From: Planctomycetota bacterium | GTDB taxonomy: Bacteria; Planctomycetota; B15-G4 | Assembly (NCBI GenBank): GCA_003644265.1 | Contig: QNBX01000184.1 | Location: forward strand, 1-7,889 | Direction: 5' to 3' | Length of the DNA stretch: 7,889 nucleotides | Shown: piece after piece, positions 1-6,182 of the stretch | Numbering within the stretch: position 1 is the first letter of the stretch | Layout: the number at the start of each line of letters is the position of its first letter | Program-made: the position numbers and the translations under genes | The notes under the pieces: model-generated | The model's input: the letters and a program-made list of their open reading frames with translations, nothing else | Database searches by the model: none | What the model was told of the DNA's origin: nothing

Positions 1-607
<607 letters not shown>

Positions 608-1366
608 CTAGCGCTCCTGCACGTCAAAATGGAAGCGGAAGAGCTGGTCGGGGTCGCGCGCCAGCTCGCTGTCGGACGCCACCTGCAGGTGCCCGGTGGG
701 ACGGTCATCCCGGAAGCTGCCCTTGGCCATGGTCGAGCCGTCCTCGCGCCAGAAGATCCACAGGCCGTTGCGCTTGCCGTTCAGGTAGGCGCCCTCGGCG
801 GCCTTGGAACCGTCGGGGTGCCACGCGGTCCAGCGACCGTGGGGCGCGCCGCGGATGAAGCGGCCGTCCAGGCGCTTGGTGCCCGTAGGCCACCAGGAGA
901 TCCACCAGCCGTTGGGCGCGTCGCGGCGGTACTCGCCCATCAGCGTCTGGTGCCCGTCGTTGGTCCAGACCTTGAACTCACCCTGCAGGCGCCCGGCCGC
1001 CCACTGGGTCTCGGAGGCCTTGGCGCCGGTGTCGTGCCAGCGCGTCCAGATGCCGTGCTGCTTGCCACGCAGGTAGGAGCCCTGCTGCGCCGGCGCGCCG
1101 CTCGCGAAGTACGCCGCGAAGTCGCCGTGGGGCTGGCCGGCCTGCCACGCCTCGCGGGACTTGAGCCGGCCGTTCGGGTGCCAGGTCATGACCTCACCGT
1201 CGAGCACCTGATCCAGATCGTCGCCCACGCGCAGCACTTCGACCTCGCTGACCAGCAGGTCGGTCTGCGGATCGTAGCTGCGGATCGTGACGTTGCGTGT
1301 GGGCGCGGAGCAGGCGGCCAGCAGCGCCAGGCCGGCCAACGGGAGCAGGCGGATCGTCGTGGTCAT
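608..1366 (-). CDS. Predicted lipoprotein with MORN_2/YwqK-type repeats
   Basis: This is a 252-residue predicted lipoprotein of unknown function. Residues 1-19 form a lipoprotein signal: MTTTIR, a hydrophobic stretch and the lipobox Leu-Ala-Ala-Cys with Cys19. It is therefore probably membrane-anchored outside the cytoplasm. From about residue 62 to 228 the chain is a run of MORN_2-like repeats of the pattern small-loop-(H/N)-G-x-W-x-x-W-x-x-x-G. The key glycines fall at 81, 105, 129, 153, 177, 201 and 225, an exact 24-residue spacing. Such repeats form stacked beta-hairpins and are annotated as toxin-antitoxin system YwqK family antitoxin; that name is inherited and no toxin partner is seen here. 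The frame stays open upstream into the antisense of psd, and the signal peptide fixes the start at 1366. No good Shine-Dalgarno precedes it. The C-terminus (DVQER) ends inside a 12-bp tandem repeat. It is divergent from psd. Confidence 0.85.
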   Translation of the reverse strand: MTTTIRLLPLAGLALLAACSAPTRNVTIRSYDPQTDLLVSEVEVLRVGDDLDQVLDGEVMTWHPNGRLKSREAWQAGQPHGDFAAYFASGAPAQQGSYLRGKQHGIWTRWHDTGAKASETQWAAGRLQGEFKVWTNDGHQTLMGEYRRDAPNGWWISWWPTGTKRLDGRFIRGAPHGRWTAWHPDGSKAAEGAYLNGKRNGLWIFWREDGSTMAKGSFRDDRPTGHLQVASDSELARDPDQLFRFHFDVQER

Positions 1367-1582
1367 GTCGGGTCTCAGAGGCGGGGCGGGGCGGCCTGAG
1401 CCTTCTCGGCAGGTCCGGGGCAGGACTTGGGGCCAGATTGGCGCGAGGGCGCGCGCTGGCACGAGAGCCGCCCCAGAGCCTCGCGCGGCCCCCGGGGCGA
1501 GTGCCGTCCTCAGGCCCGCTCCCGACGCCCTCCCGGCCTGCCGCTTCCGGCGGAGCGGCGCCACGCGGTACCGTGAGGCGTC
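1367..1582. promoter_or_regulatory. Divergent intergenic region between the lipoprotein gene and psd
   Basis: This 216-bp region must start transcription in both directions. No strong sigma70-type -35/-10 pair is visible on either strand. Two structures stand out. One is an imperfect hairpin at 1432-1460, with outer arms GCCAG/CTGGC, inner arms GCGCG/CGCGC and an AGGG loop. The other is a plus-strand match to the sigma54 promoter pattern at 1457-1471 (TGGCACG, four bases, CCGC), which has the GG and GC dinucleotides at the right spacing but lacks the TT before GC. A CGGTACCG palindrome lies at 1566-1573. The psd start has a short-spaced GTGAGG (1573-1578) as Shine-Dalgarno. The regulatory role follows from position; the individual motifs are weak. 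Confidence 0.5.
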
Positions 1583-2254
1583 ATGAAATGGCCCTTCACG
1601 ACCTACGCCACGGGCACCTTGCTGGTGTCGACCCTGCCCCTCGCCGCGCTCAGCGTCTGGTTGGCCGGCGCGGCCCCCGGCGCCTGGTGGCTGGCTCCCC
1701 TGCCGCTGCTGCTGTTCTTCTCGGCCTTCTTCCGCGACCCGGACCGCAGCGCGCCCGGCGGCGAGGACGAGCTGGTCGCCCCGGCTGACGGCGTGGTGGC
1801 CGACATCCTCGAGGTGGACGATCCCGACCTGGGCGGCCCGGCCCTGCGCCTCGGCATCTTCCTGTCGGTCTTCAACGTGCACGTCAACCGCGTGCCGTGC
1901 AGCGGCGAGGTGACGGCGCTGAGCCAGCGCGACGGCGGCTACTTCGACGCCCGCGACACCCGCGCCATCGACCAGAACCGCGCCGCCACCATCGTCCTGC
2001 GCCGCCCCGACGGCCGCAGCCTGGCCGTACGCCAGATCACCGGCCTGATCGCGCGCCGCATCATCTGCCCCGTGCAACGCGGCGACAGCTTCGCGCGCGG
2101 GCAGCGCTACGGCATGATCCGCTTCGGCTCGCGCACCGAGGTCATGGTTCCCAAGGGCGAACTCGACAGCTGGAGCGTGCACGTGGGCGACAGCGTCAAG
2201 GGCGGCCAGACGCTCATCGGCCGCCTGCGCCCCGCCGGCGGTGAGTTGCCGTGA
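1583..2254 (+). CDS. psd: Phosphatidylserine decarboxylase proenzyme (short form)
   Basis: Psd decarboxylates phosphatidylserine to phosphatidylethanolamine at the inner membrane, using a pyruvoyl group made by self-cleavage. The 223-residue product is of the short class. Residues about 10-50 are hydrophobic (two likely membrane segments, GTLLVST... and WWLAPLPLLLFFSAFF), followed by FRDPDR. The catalytic Asp lies in APADGVV (Asp69) and the catalytic His in NVHVNRVP (His100). The cleavage site is FGSRTEV, equivalent to the LGST motif of the E. coli enzyme. Cleavage between Gly182 and Ser183 would give a beta chain of 182 residues and an alpha chain of 41 carrying the pyruvoyl group. The ATG start is preceded by GTGAGG with only 4 nt spacing. 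It is the first gene of the plus-strand operon and overlaps pssA, which makes its substrate, by 4 nt. Confidence 0.95.
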   Translation: MKWPFTTYATGTLLVSTLPLAALSVWLAGAAPGAWWLAPLPLLLFFSAFFRDPDRSAPGGEDELVAPADGVVADILEVDDPDLGGPALRLGIFLSVFNVHVNRVPCSGEVTALSQRDGGYFDARDTRAIDQNRAATIVLRRPDGRSLAVRQITGLIARRIICPVQRGDSFARGQRYGMIRFGSRTEVMVPKGELDSWSVHVGDSVKGGQTLIGRLRPAGGELP

Positions 2255-3270
2255 CCCGCGCCCGGGGCATCATCCCCGTGCTGCCCACGCTGATGACGCT
2301 GGGCAACCTGGTGTGTGGCTTCATGGCCATGGCCAAGACCGTCGACGCCATGGCGGTGTCCGGCGGCGCCGGCCCGCTCGACCCGGCCTTCGGCGAGAAG
2401 ATCCTGCACGCGGCGGGCTTCGTCTTTCTGGGCATGATCCTGGACGCACTGGACGGCCGCGTGGCGCGCATGGCCAACGCCACCTCGCCCTTCGGCGCGC
2501 AGCTCGACTCGCTGGCGGACGCCATCACCTTTGGCGTGACCCCCGCGCTGATGGCCAAGGTGGTCTACGAGCACGGCAAGGACGGGCTCTCGCAGACGTT
2601 CATGCCCAAGGTCGTGTCGGCCCTGTGCGCGCTCTACGTCATCGGCGCCGTGCTGCGTCTGGCGCGCTTCACCATCGCCACCGACGACAGCGAGGAGAGC
2701 CACCAGACGTTTGAGGGCCTGCCGTCGCCAGCGGCCGCGTCGCTGATCGCCACGGCCTGCGTGTTCATCTTTGCCGGGCGCCAGGAGATCGGGCTGTCGC
2801 AGGCCTGGGCCGACGGCCTGGCGGTCTGGTTCGTGCGCTGCCTGCCCTGGACCGCCGCGCTACTGGGCCTGCTCATGGTGAGCCACGTGCCCTACGTCCA
2901 CGTCGCGCAACGCTACCTGGGCCTGGGCCGCCGCACGCGCGTGCCACGCTTCGTGAACATCGTCGTGATCGGCGCCATGGTGCTCGTGTTCCACGAGTGG
3001 TCGCTGTTCCTCGTCTCCGCGGGCTACGTGCTGGGAGGCCTGGCGCTGGCCCTGCGCGCCCAGATCACCGACCGCTCGGTGCTGGACGGCCTGCCCGATC
3101 CCTGGATCGAGGACGAGGGCAAGCCCGGGACGCCGCCGCCCGCCGGCCCGGGCGCCGCCTCCGCCGGCAAGCCCACAGGCGCCGGGCCCAGGCCCACGGA
3201 CCCCGGCCGCGCCCAGGAGAGCCCACGCCCCCCACGAGCGGGCGGCGACGGGCGCGGGACGCCCTCGTGA
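2251..3270 (+). CDS. pssA: CDP-diacylglycerol--serine O-phosphatidyltransferase
   Basis: PssA transfers phosphatidyl from CDP-diacylglycerol to L-serine, giving phosphatidylserine for Psd. It is an integral membrane protein of the CDP-alcohol phosphotransferase family. The signature D-G-x2-A-R-x8-G-x3-D-x3-D is complete: Asp68, Gly69, Ala72, Arg73, Gly82, Asp86 and Asp90, with Asp65 just before. LRLARFT (about 135-141) and FEGLPSPAAAS (154-164) are further landmarks of bacterial PssA. Several hydrophobic helices lie at about 7-30, 53-66, 120-140, 160-175, 190-212 and 235-270. The GTG start (2251) overlaps the psd stop as GTGA and has GGTGAG 5 nt upstream. At 339 residues it is longer than typical bacterial PssA (roughly 230-270). 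Most of the excess is a Pro/Gly/Ala-rich, probably disordered tail from about residue 285. Translation is probably coupled to psd. Confidence 0.94.
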   Translation: MTRARGIIPVLPTLMTLGNLVCGFMAMAKTVDAMAVSGGAGPLDPAFGEKILHAAGFVFLGMILDALDGRVARMANATSPFGAQLDSLADAITFGVTPALMAKVVYEHGKDGLSQTFMPKVVSALCALYVIGAVLRLARFTIATDDSEESHQTFEGLPSPAAASLIATACVFIFAGRQEIGLSQAWADGLAVWFVRCLPWTAALLGLLMVSHVPYVHVAQRYLGLGRRTRVPRFVNIVVIGAMVLVFHEWSLFLVSAGYVLGGLALALRAQITDRSVLDGLPDPWIEDEGKPGTPPPAGPGAASAGKPTGAGPRPTDPGRAQESPRPPRAGGDGRGTPS

Positions 3271-3836
3271 CCCTGGCGTTGATCGCCCTGGGCTCCAACC
3301 TGGGTGACCGCGAGGCGCACCTGAGCGGCGCTGTGCGCGCCCTCGAGCAGCTGCCCGACAGCCGCTGCCTGGGCGTGTCGTCGTGGCTGCAGACCGCCGC
3401 CGTGGACGCGCCGCCGGGCTCGCCCCCGTTCCTCAACGGCGCCCTGCTGCTCGACACGACGCTGCCGCCGCACGAGCTGCTGATCGCGCTGCAACGCATC
3501 GAGACCCTGGCCGGCCGCCAACGGCGCACGCCCAACGGCCCGCGCACCCTCGACCTCGACCTGATCCTGCACGGAAACAGCGTGCTGCGCGGGCCCGAGC
3601 TCAGCCTGCCCCACCCGCGCGCGCACCTGCGCGACTTCGTGCTGCTGCCCGCCGCCGAGGTGGCGCCGCAGCTCACGCACCCGCTGCTGCAACGCAGCCT
3701 GGCCGAGCTGCGCGACGAGCTGATGCTGCGCGCGGGCGAGGCCTCCAGCGAGCCGGCGGACGCGCCGACGCGAGACGGCCCGGACGATGCCGCGAGCGAC
3801 GCGTCGCGAAACCCGGCGGGCGAGGCCCCGGCATGA
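3267..3836 (+). CDS. folK: 2-amino-4-hydroxy-6-hydroxymethyldihydropteridine pyrophosphokinase (HPPK)
   Basis: FolK transfers pyrophosphate from ATP to 6-hydroxymethyl-7,8-dihydropterin, the step before dihydropteroate synthase in folate synthesis; it is cytosolic. The 189-residue product opens MTLALIALGSNLGDREAHL with the family motif GSNLGDR (9-15). The HPPK signature GPRTLDLDLIL (91-101) carries Arg93 and the two Mg-binding aspartates Asp96 and Asp98. LPHPRAHLRDFVLLPAAEVAP (starting at 114) is the usual substrate-binding C-terminal motif. The GTG start (3267) overlaps the pssA stop as GTGA. The reading frame is open further upstream, but the GSN motif sits where family members begin, so the upstream extension is not used. 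Residues about 157-189 are a polar Ala/Asp/Glu/Pro-rich tail beyond the usual family end. Its stop overlaps the panC start by 4 nt. Confidence 0.94.
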   Translation: MTLALIALGSNLGDREAHLSGAVRALEQLPDSRCLGVSSWLQTAAVDAPPGSPPFLNGALLLDTTLPPHELLIALQRIETLAGRQRRTPNGPRTLDLDLILHGNSVLRGPELSLPHPRAHLRDFVLLPAAEVAPQLTHPLLQRSLAELRDELMLRAGEASSEPADAPTRDGPDDAASDASRNPAGEAPA

Positions 3837-4699
3837 ACGTGATCCACGACCTGCGCCAGGGTCTCGCTGCCTGTCACGCCGCGGGCCACGCCGGGCTGCT
3901 CGGTCTGGTGCCCACCATGGGCGCGCTGCACAGCGGACACCTCTCGCTGGTGGCTCGTGCCCGCGCCGAGTGCGACACGGTGGCCGTGACCATCTTCGTG
4001 AACCCGCTGCAGTTCGGTCCGGGCGAGGACCTCTCGCGTTACCCGCGCCGGGTCGAGCAGGACTGCGAGCAGCTCGCGGCCAGCGGCGCCGACCTGGTGC
4101 TGGTGCTGGACACCGAGCAGATGTACCCCGACGACTTTGCCACGCAGCTGCGCATGGACACGCTCACAGGTGTGCTCGAGGGCGCCGCGCGGCCCGGACA
4201 CTTCGACGGCGTGCTCACCGTGGTGGCCAAGCTGTTCGGCATCGCCGGACCCTGCCGCGCGTTCTTCGGGCGCAAGGACTTCCAGCAGACCGTGGTGGTG
4301 AAGCGCCTGGTGAGCGACCTGCACCTGCCCGTGGACGTGGTGGTGTGCGAGACCCGCCGCGACGCCGATGGCCTGGCGCTCTCGTCGCGCAACGCGTACC
4401 TGTCGCCCGCCCAGCGTCAGCGCGGGCTCGCGCTGGTGGCCGCATTGACCCGCTGCCAGCAGCTGTTCGACGCCGGCCAGGCCGACGGCCCGACGCTCAC
4501 CGCCGCCATGCAGACCCTGCTCAGCGCGGGCCTGCAACGCGCGCCGGACTACGCCGCCGTCGTGGACGCCGTGAGCCTGGCTCCTGTGGAACGCGCGCGA
4601 GCGGGACACGTGGCGGTGGTGGCTGGGCGCGTGGGCAGCACGCGGCTGCTCGACAATCACGTGCTGGGCGGCCCCCTCAGCGGGTTTCCGGAGGCCTGA
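3833..4699 (+). CDS. panC: Pantothenate synthetase (pantoate--beta-alanine ligase)
   Basis: PanC condenses pantoate with beta-alanine using ATP (via pantoyl-adenylate) to form pantothenate, the CoA precursor; it is cytosolic. The 288-residue length is normal for the family. The nucleotidyltransferase motifs are intact: PTMGALHSGHLSLV (27-40) with the HxGH signature His33-His36, FVNPLQFGPGEDLSRYPR (55-72), RPGHFDGVLTVVAKLF (about 120-135), GRKDFQQ (146-152) and DADGLALSSRNAYLS (177-191), where SSRN corresponds to the KMSKS-like loop. The C-terminal STRLLDN (269-275) is also typical. The ATG at 3833 overlaps the folK stop as ATGA and puts the protein start at the usual family position (MNVIHDLR); GAGG lies 8 nt upstream. 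ispE starts 1 nt after its stop codon. Another gene of possible pantothenate function, the DUF2520 gene, lies downstream in the same operon. Confidence 0.97.
   Translation: MNVIHDLRQGLAACHAAGHAGLLGLVPTMGALHSGHLSLVARARAECDTVAVTIFVNPLQFGPGEDLSRYPRRVEQDCEQLAASGADLVLVLDTEQMYPDDFATQLRMDTLTGVLEGAARPGHFDGVLTVVAKLFGIAGPCRAFFGRKDFQQTVVVKRLVSDLHLPVDVVVCETRRDADGLALSSRNAYLSPAQRQRGLALVAALTRCQQLFDAGQADGPTLTAAMQTLLSAGLQRAPDYAAVVDAVSLAPVERARAGHVAVVAGRVGSTRLLDNHVLGGPLSGFPEA
4690..4694 (+). promoter_or_regulatory. Shine-Dalgarno of ispE (GGAGG)
   Basis: GGAGG lies inside the last codons of panC, 6 nt before the GTG at 4701. It is the best ribosome-binding site among the tightly packed operon starts and supports the GTG as the ispE initiator. 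Confidence 0.75.
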
Positions 4700-4700
4700 G

Positions 4701-5597
4701 GTGAGCGGCCCCCTGCGTCTGGCCGCCCCCGCCAAGCTGAACCTCTATCTGGAGCTGCGCGGCCGGCGCGCGGACGGCTTCCATGAACTGGTCACGGTCA
4801 TGACCACGCTCGAACTGGCGGACGACGTGACCCTGAGCCTGCGCGCCCGCCGCGGCAGCGTGCCCGCCGGCCAGGCTGACATCAGCCTGACGTGCCGCAG
4901 CGAGGCGCCCTTTCGGGGCGAGTTGCCCGAGCGCCCCGAGCGCAACCTGGCCAGCCTGGCCGCCGCGCGCCTGCTGGCCGAGCGCGGTCAGCTCGACGCC
5001 CTCGGCGTGGAGATCGAGCTGGTCAAGCGCGTCCCGGCGGGCGGCGGACTGGGCGGCGGCAGCTCGGACGCCGCCGCGGTGCTGCTCGGCCTCGCGCGGC
5101 TGCTCGACGGCGACGCATCTCCCGAGCGCCTCACGCCCCTGGCCGCCACGCTCGGCAGCGACGTGCCGTTCTTCCTGTACGGCGGCACCTGCCTGTGCAC
5201 GGGACGCGGCGAGCAGGTGCAACCCATCAACTCACATCGATCCGTCGCAGTTCTGCTCATGTTGCCGCCCTTCGGCGTGTCGACGCCGGCGGTGTACGCC
5301 GCGCTGCAGGCCCCGCCCTGCATGCGATCCGCCGCGCCCGACCAGCTCGACGCCCTCGCCGCGTCCATCGCCGACGCCGACGCGAGCGCACTGTCCCGAC
5401 TGTTCCGCAACGACCTGAGCGCCGCGGCCCTTCGCTGCGAGCCGAGGCTTGCTAACATGCTCGCGCAAGATGGCGTGATGCTCTCGGGCAGCGGCTCGAC
5501 GATGTTCTCCCTCGGCCAGCAAACGCCTCCCGCCATCAGCGCCTCGAACATAGCGCCGATTACATATGTCCGCACCTTTGCGGGCGGCGCGCTGTAG
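4701..5597 (+). CDS. ispE: 4-diphosphocytidyl-2-C-methyl-D-erythritol kinase
   Basis: IspE phosphorylates CDP-methylerythritol in the MEP route to isopentenyl diphosphate; it is a cytosolic GHMP-family kinase. The 298-residue protein starts MSGPLRLAAPAKLNLYLEL, with the substrate motif APAKLNL and the conserved Lys12. DGFHEL (25-30) follows. The ATP-binding GHMP motif PAGGGLGGGSSDAA spans 112-125. LGSDVPFFL (151-159) holds the presumed catalytic Asp153, and the C-terminal glycine motif LSGSGSTMFS is at 261-270. The start is GTG 1 nt after the panC stop, with GGAGG 6 nt upstream. The second half uses more A/T-ending codons than the rest of the operon, notably at 5220-5260 and 5540-5570. This might reflect reduced codon bias or a regulatory signal for the next gene. 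A 51-nt gap with a palindrome separates it from spoVG. Confidence 0.95.
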   Translation: MSGPLRLAAPAKLNLYLELRGRRADGFHELVTVMTTLELADDVTLSLRARRGSVPAGQADISLTCRSEAPFRGELPERPERNLASLAAARLLAERGQLDALGVEIELVKRVPAGGGLGGGSSDAAAVLLGLARLLDGDASPERLTPLAATLGSDVPFFLYGGTCLCTGRGEQVQPINSHRSVAVLLMLPPFGVSTPAVYAALQAPPCMRSAAPDQLDALAASIADADASALSRLFRNDLSAAALRCEPRLANMLAQDGVMLSGSGSTMFSLGQQTPPAISASNIAPITYVRTFAGGAL

Positions 5598-5605
5598 AGG
5601 TGACA

Positions 5606-5625
5606 GTCAGGACGGCCGTCCTGAC
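5606..5625. promoter_or_regulatory. Perfect 20-bp palindrome between ispE and spoVG
   Basis: GTCAGGACGGCCGTCCTGAC is a perfect inverted repeat with two 10-nt arms and no spacer. In RNA it could fold as an 8-bp stem with a GGCC tetraloop. It starts 8 nt after the ispE stop codon and ends 23 nt before the spoVG GTG. No T-run follows it, so it is not a standard intrinsic terminator. It may be an operator for a dimeric DNA-binding protein, or an RNA hairpin affecting mRNA processing or stability. The sequence shows the symmetry; the role is open. Confidence 0.7.
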
Positions 5626-5636
5626 GTGGGTCGCTG

Positions 5637-5642
5637 AAGGAG
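5637..5642 (+). promoter_or_regulatory. Shine-Dalgarno of spoVG (AAGGAG)
   Basis: AAGGAG, nearly the full anti-16S match, lies 6 nt before the GTG at 5649 and fixes that GTG as the spoVG start. It is the strongest ribosome-binding site in the window, which fits spoVG being translated independently of ispE. Confidence 0.8.
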
Positions 5643-5648
5643 ACAGTC

Positions 5649-6182
5649 GTGGAGATCACCGAGACCCGGGTCAAGCTGGCCGACAACCAGCAAGAACGGC
5701 TGCTCGCCTTCTGTACCATCACGATCGACAGCTGCTTCGTCGTGCGTGACGTCAAGGTGATCGATGGGCTCAAGGGCCCCTTCATCGCCATGCCCAGCCG
5801 CAAGGTGACGGCCCGCTGCAGCGGGTGCAGCGAGAAGAACCACCTGCGCGCGCGCTACTGCAACCAGTGCGGGCAGGGTCTCGATCCGATCGAGACCGGC
5901 GACGCCAAGGCCTCCCACGAGCGCCCGCGGCTGTACGTCGACATCGCGCACCCCATCAACGCCCGCGCGCGCGCCCAGCTGGAGCAGGCCGCCATCGCCG
6001 CGTATCAGGCTGAGCTGGAGCGTTCGCGCCAGCCGGGTTACGTTCCCTCGGACCTCGACGACGTCGACGGTCAGGTCGCGCACAAGCGCGCGGCCCCACG
6101 TAAGCGGGAGCGGCTCGATCGCGACGACCATGGCAAGGACGACAAGCCCCAAGACGACGAGCGGGAGTCCGAGGCGAGCTGA
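5649..6182 (+). CDS. spoVG: SpoVG family nucleic-acid-binding regulator with inserted zinc ribbon
   Basis: SpoVG proteins are small DNA/RNA-binding regulators, named for a Bacillus sporulation phenotype but widespread in non-sporulating bacteria. The 177-residue product matches the SpoVG core: MEITETRVKL, LLAFCTITIDSCFVVRDVKV (about 18-37), GPFIAMPSRK (43-52) and YVDIAHPINARAR (96-108), then a helix to about 127. Ordinary SpoVG has only a short loop between AMPS(K/R) and the DIAHPI motif. Here about 40 residues replace it, including a C-x2-C-x10-C-x2-C zinc ribbon (Cys57, Cys60, Cys71, Cys74). I recall the same insertion in planctomycete SpoVG proteins. Residues about 140-177 are a highly charged Arg/Lys/Asp/Glu tail that is probably disordered. 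The GTG start is fixed by AAGGAG 6 nt upstream. The 3' end may overlap the next gene by 53 nt. Its regulatory target cannot be read from the sequence. Confidence 0.92.
   Translation: MEITETRVKLADNQQERLLAFCTITIDSCFVVRDVKVIDGLKGPFIAMPSRKVTARCSGCSEKNHLRARYCNQCGQGLDPIETGDAKASHERPRLYVDIAHPINARARAQLEQAAIAAYQAELERSRQPGYVPSDLDDVDGQVAHKRAAPRKRERLDRDDHGKDDKPQDDERESEAS

Noticed and set aside
608..1366. Lipoprotein gene as the antitoxin of a toxin-antitoxin pair
   Set aside because: The YwqK-antitoxin label is a family name. The protein has an export signal and lipobox, and neither neighbour (eno, psd) is a toxin.
1367..2182. Upstream extension of the lipoprotein frame, antisense to psd
   Set aside because: The frame is open but its translation is featureless, while a proper lipoprotein signal peptide begins at 1366. 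psd on the opposite strand is well supported.
4668..4714. 10-nt direct repeat GCGGCCCCCT flanking the ispE start (4668-4677 and 4705-4714)
   Set aside because: Both copies encode Gly-Pro-Leu with preferred codons, at the PanC C-terminus and the IspE N-terminus. Chance plus codon bias explains them.
3065..4735. Very long antisense open frame opposite folK and panC
   Set aside because: It is a mirror of strongly conserved enzymes on the plus strand. High GC makes stop codons rare in the complementary frame, and its translation shows no domain, only Arg/Ala/His-rich low complexity.
5606..5625. Palindrome as a Rho-independent terminator
   Set aside because: No T-run follows it (the next bases are GTGGGTCG), and the operon continues after a short gap.
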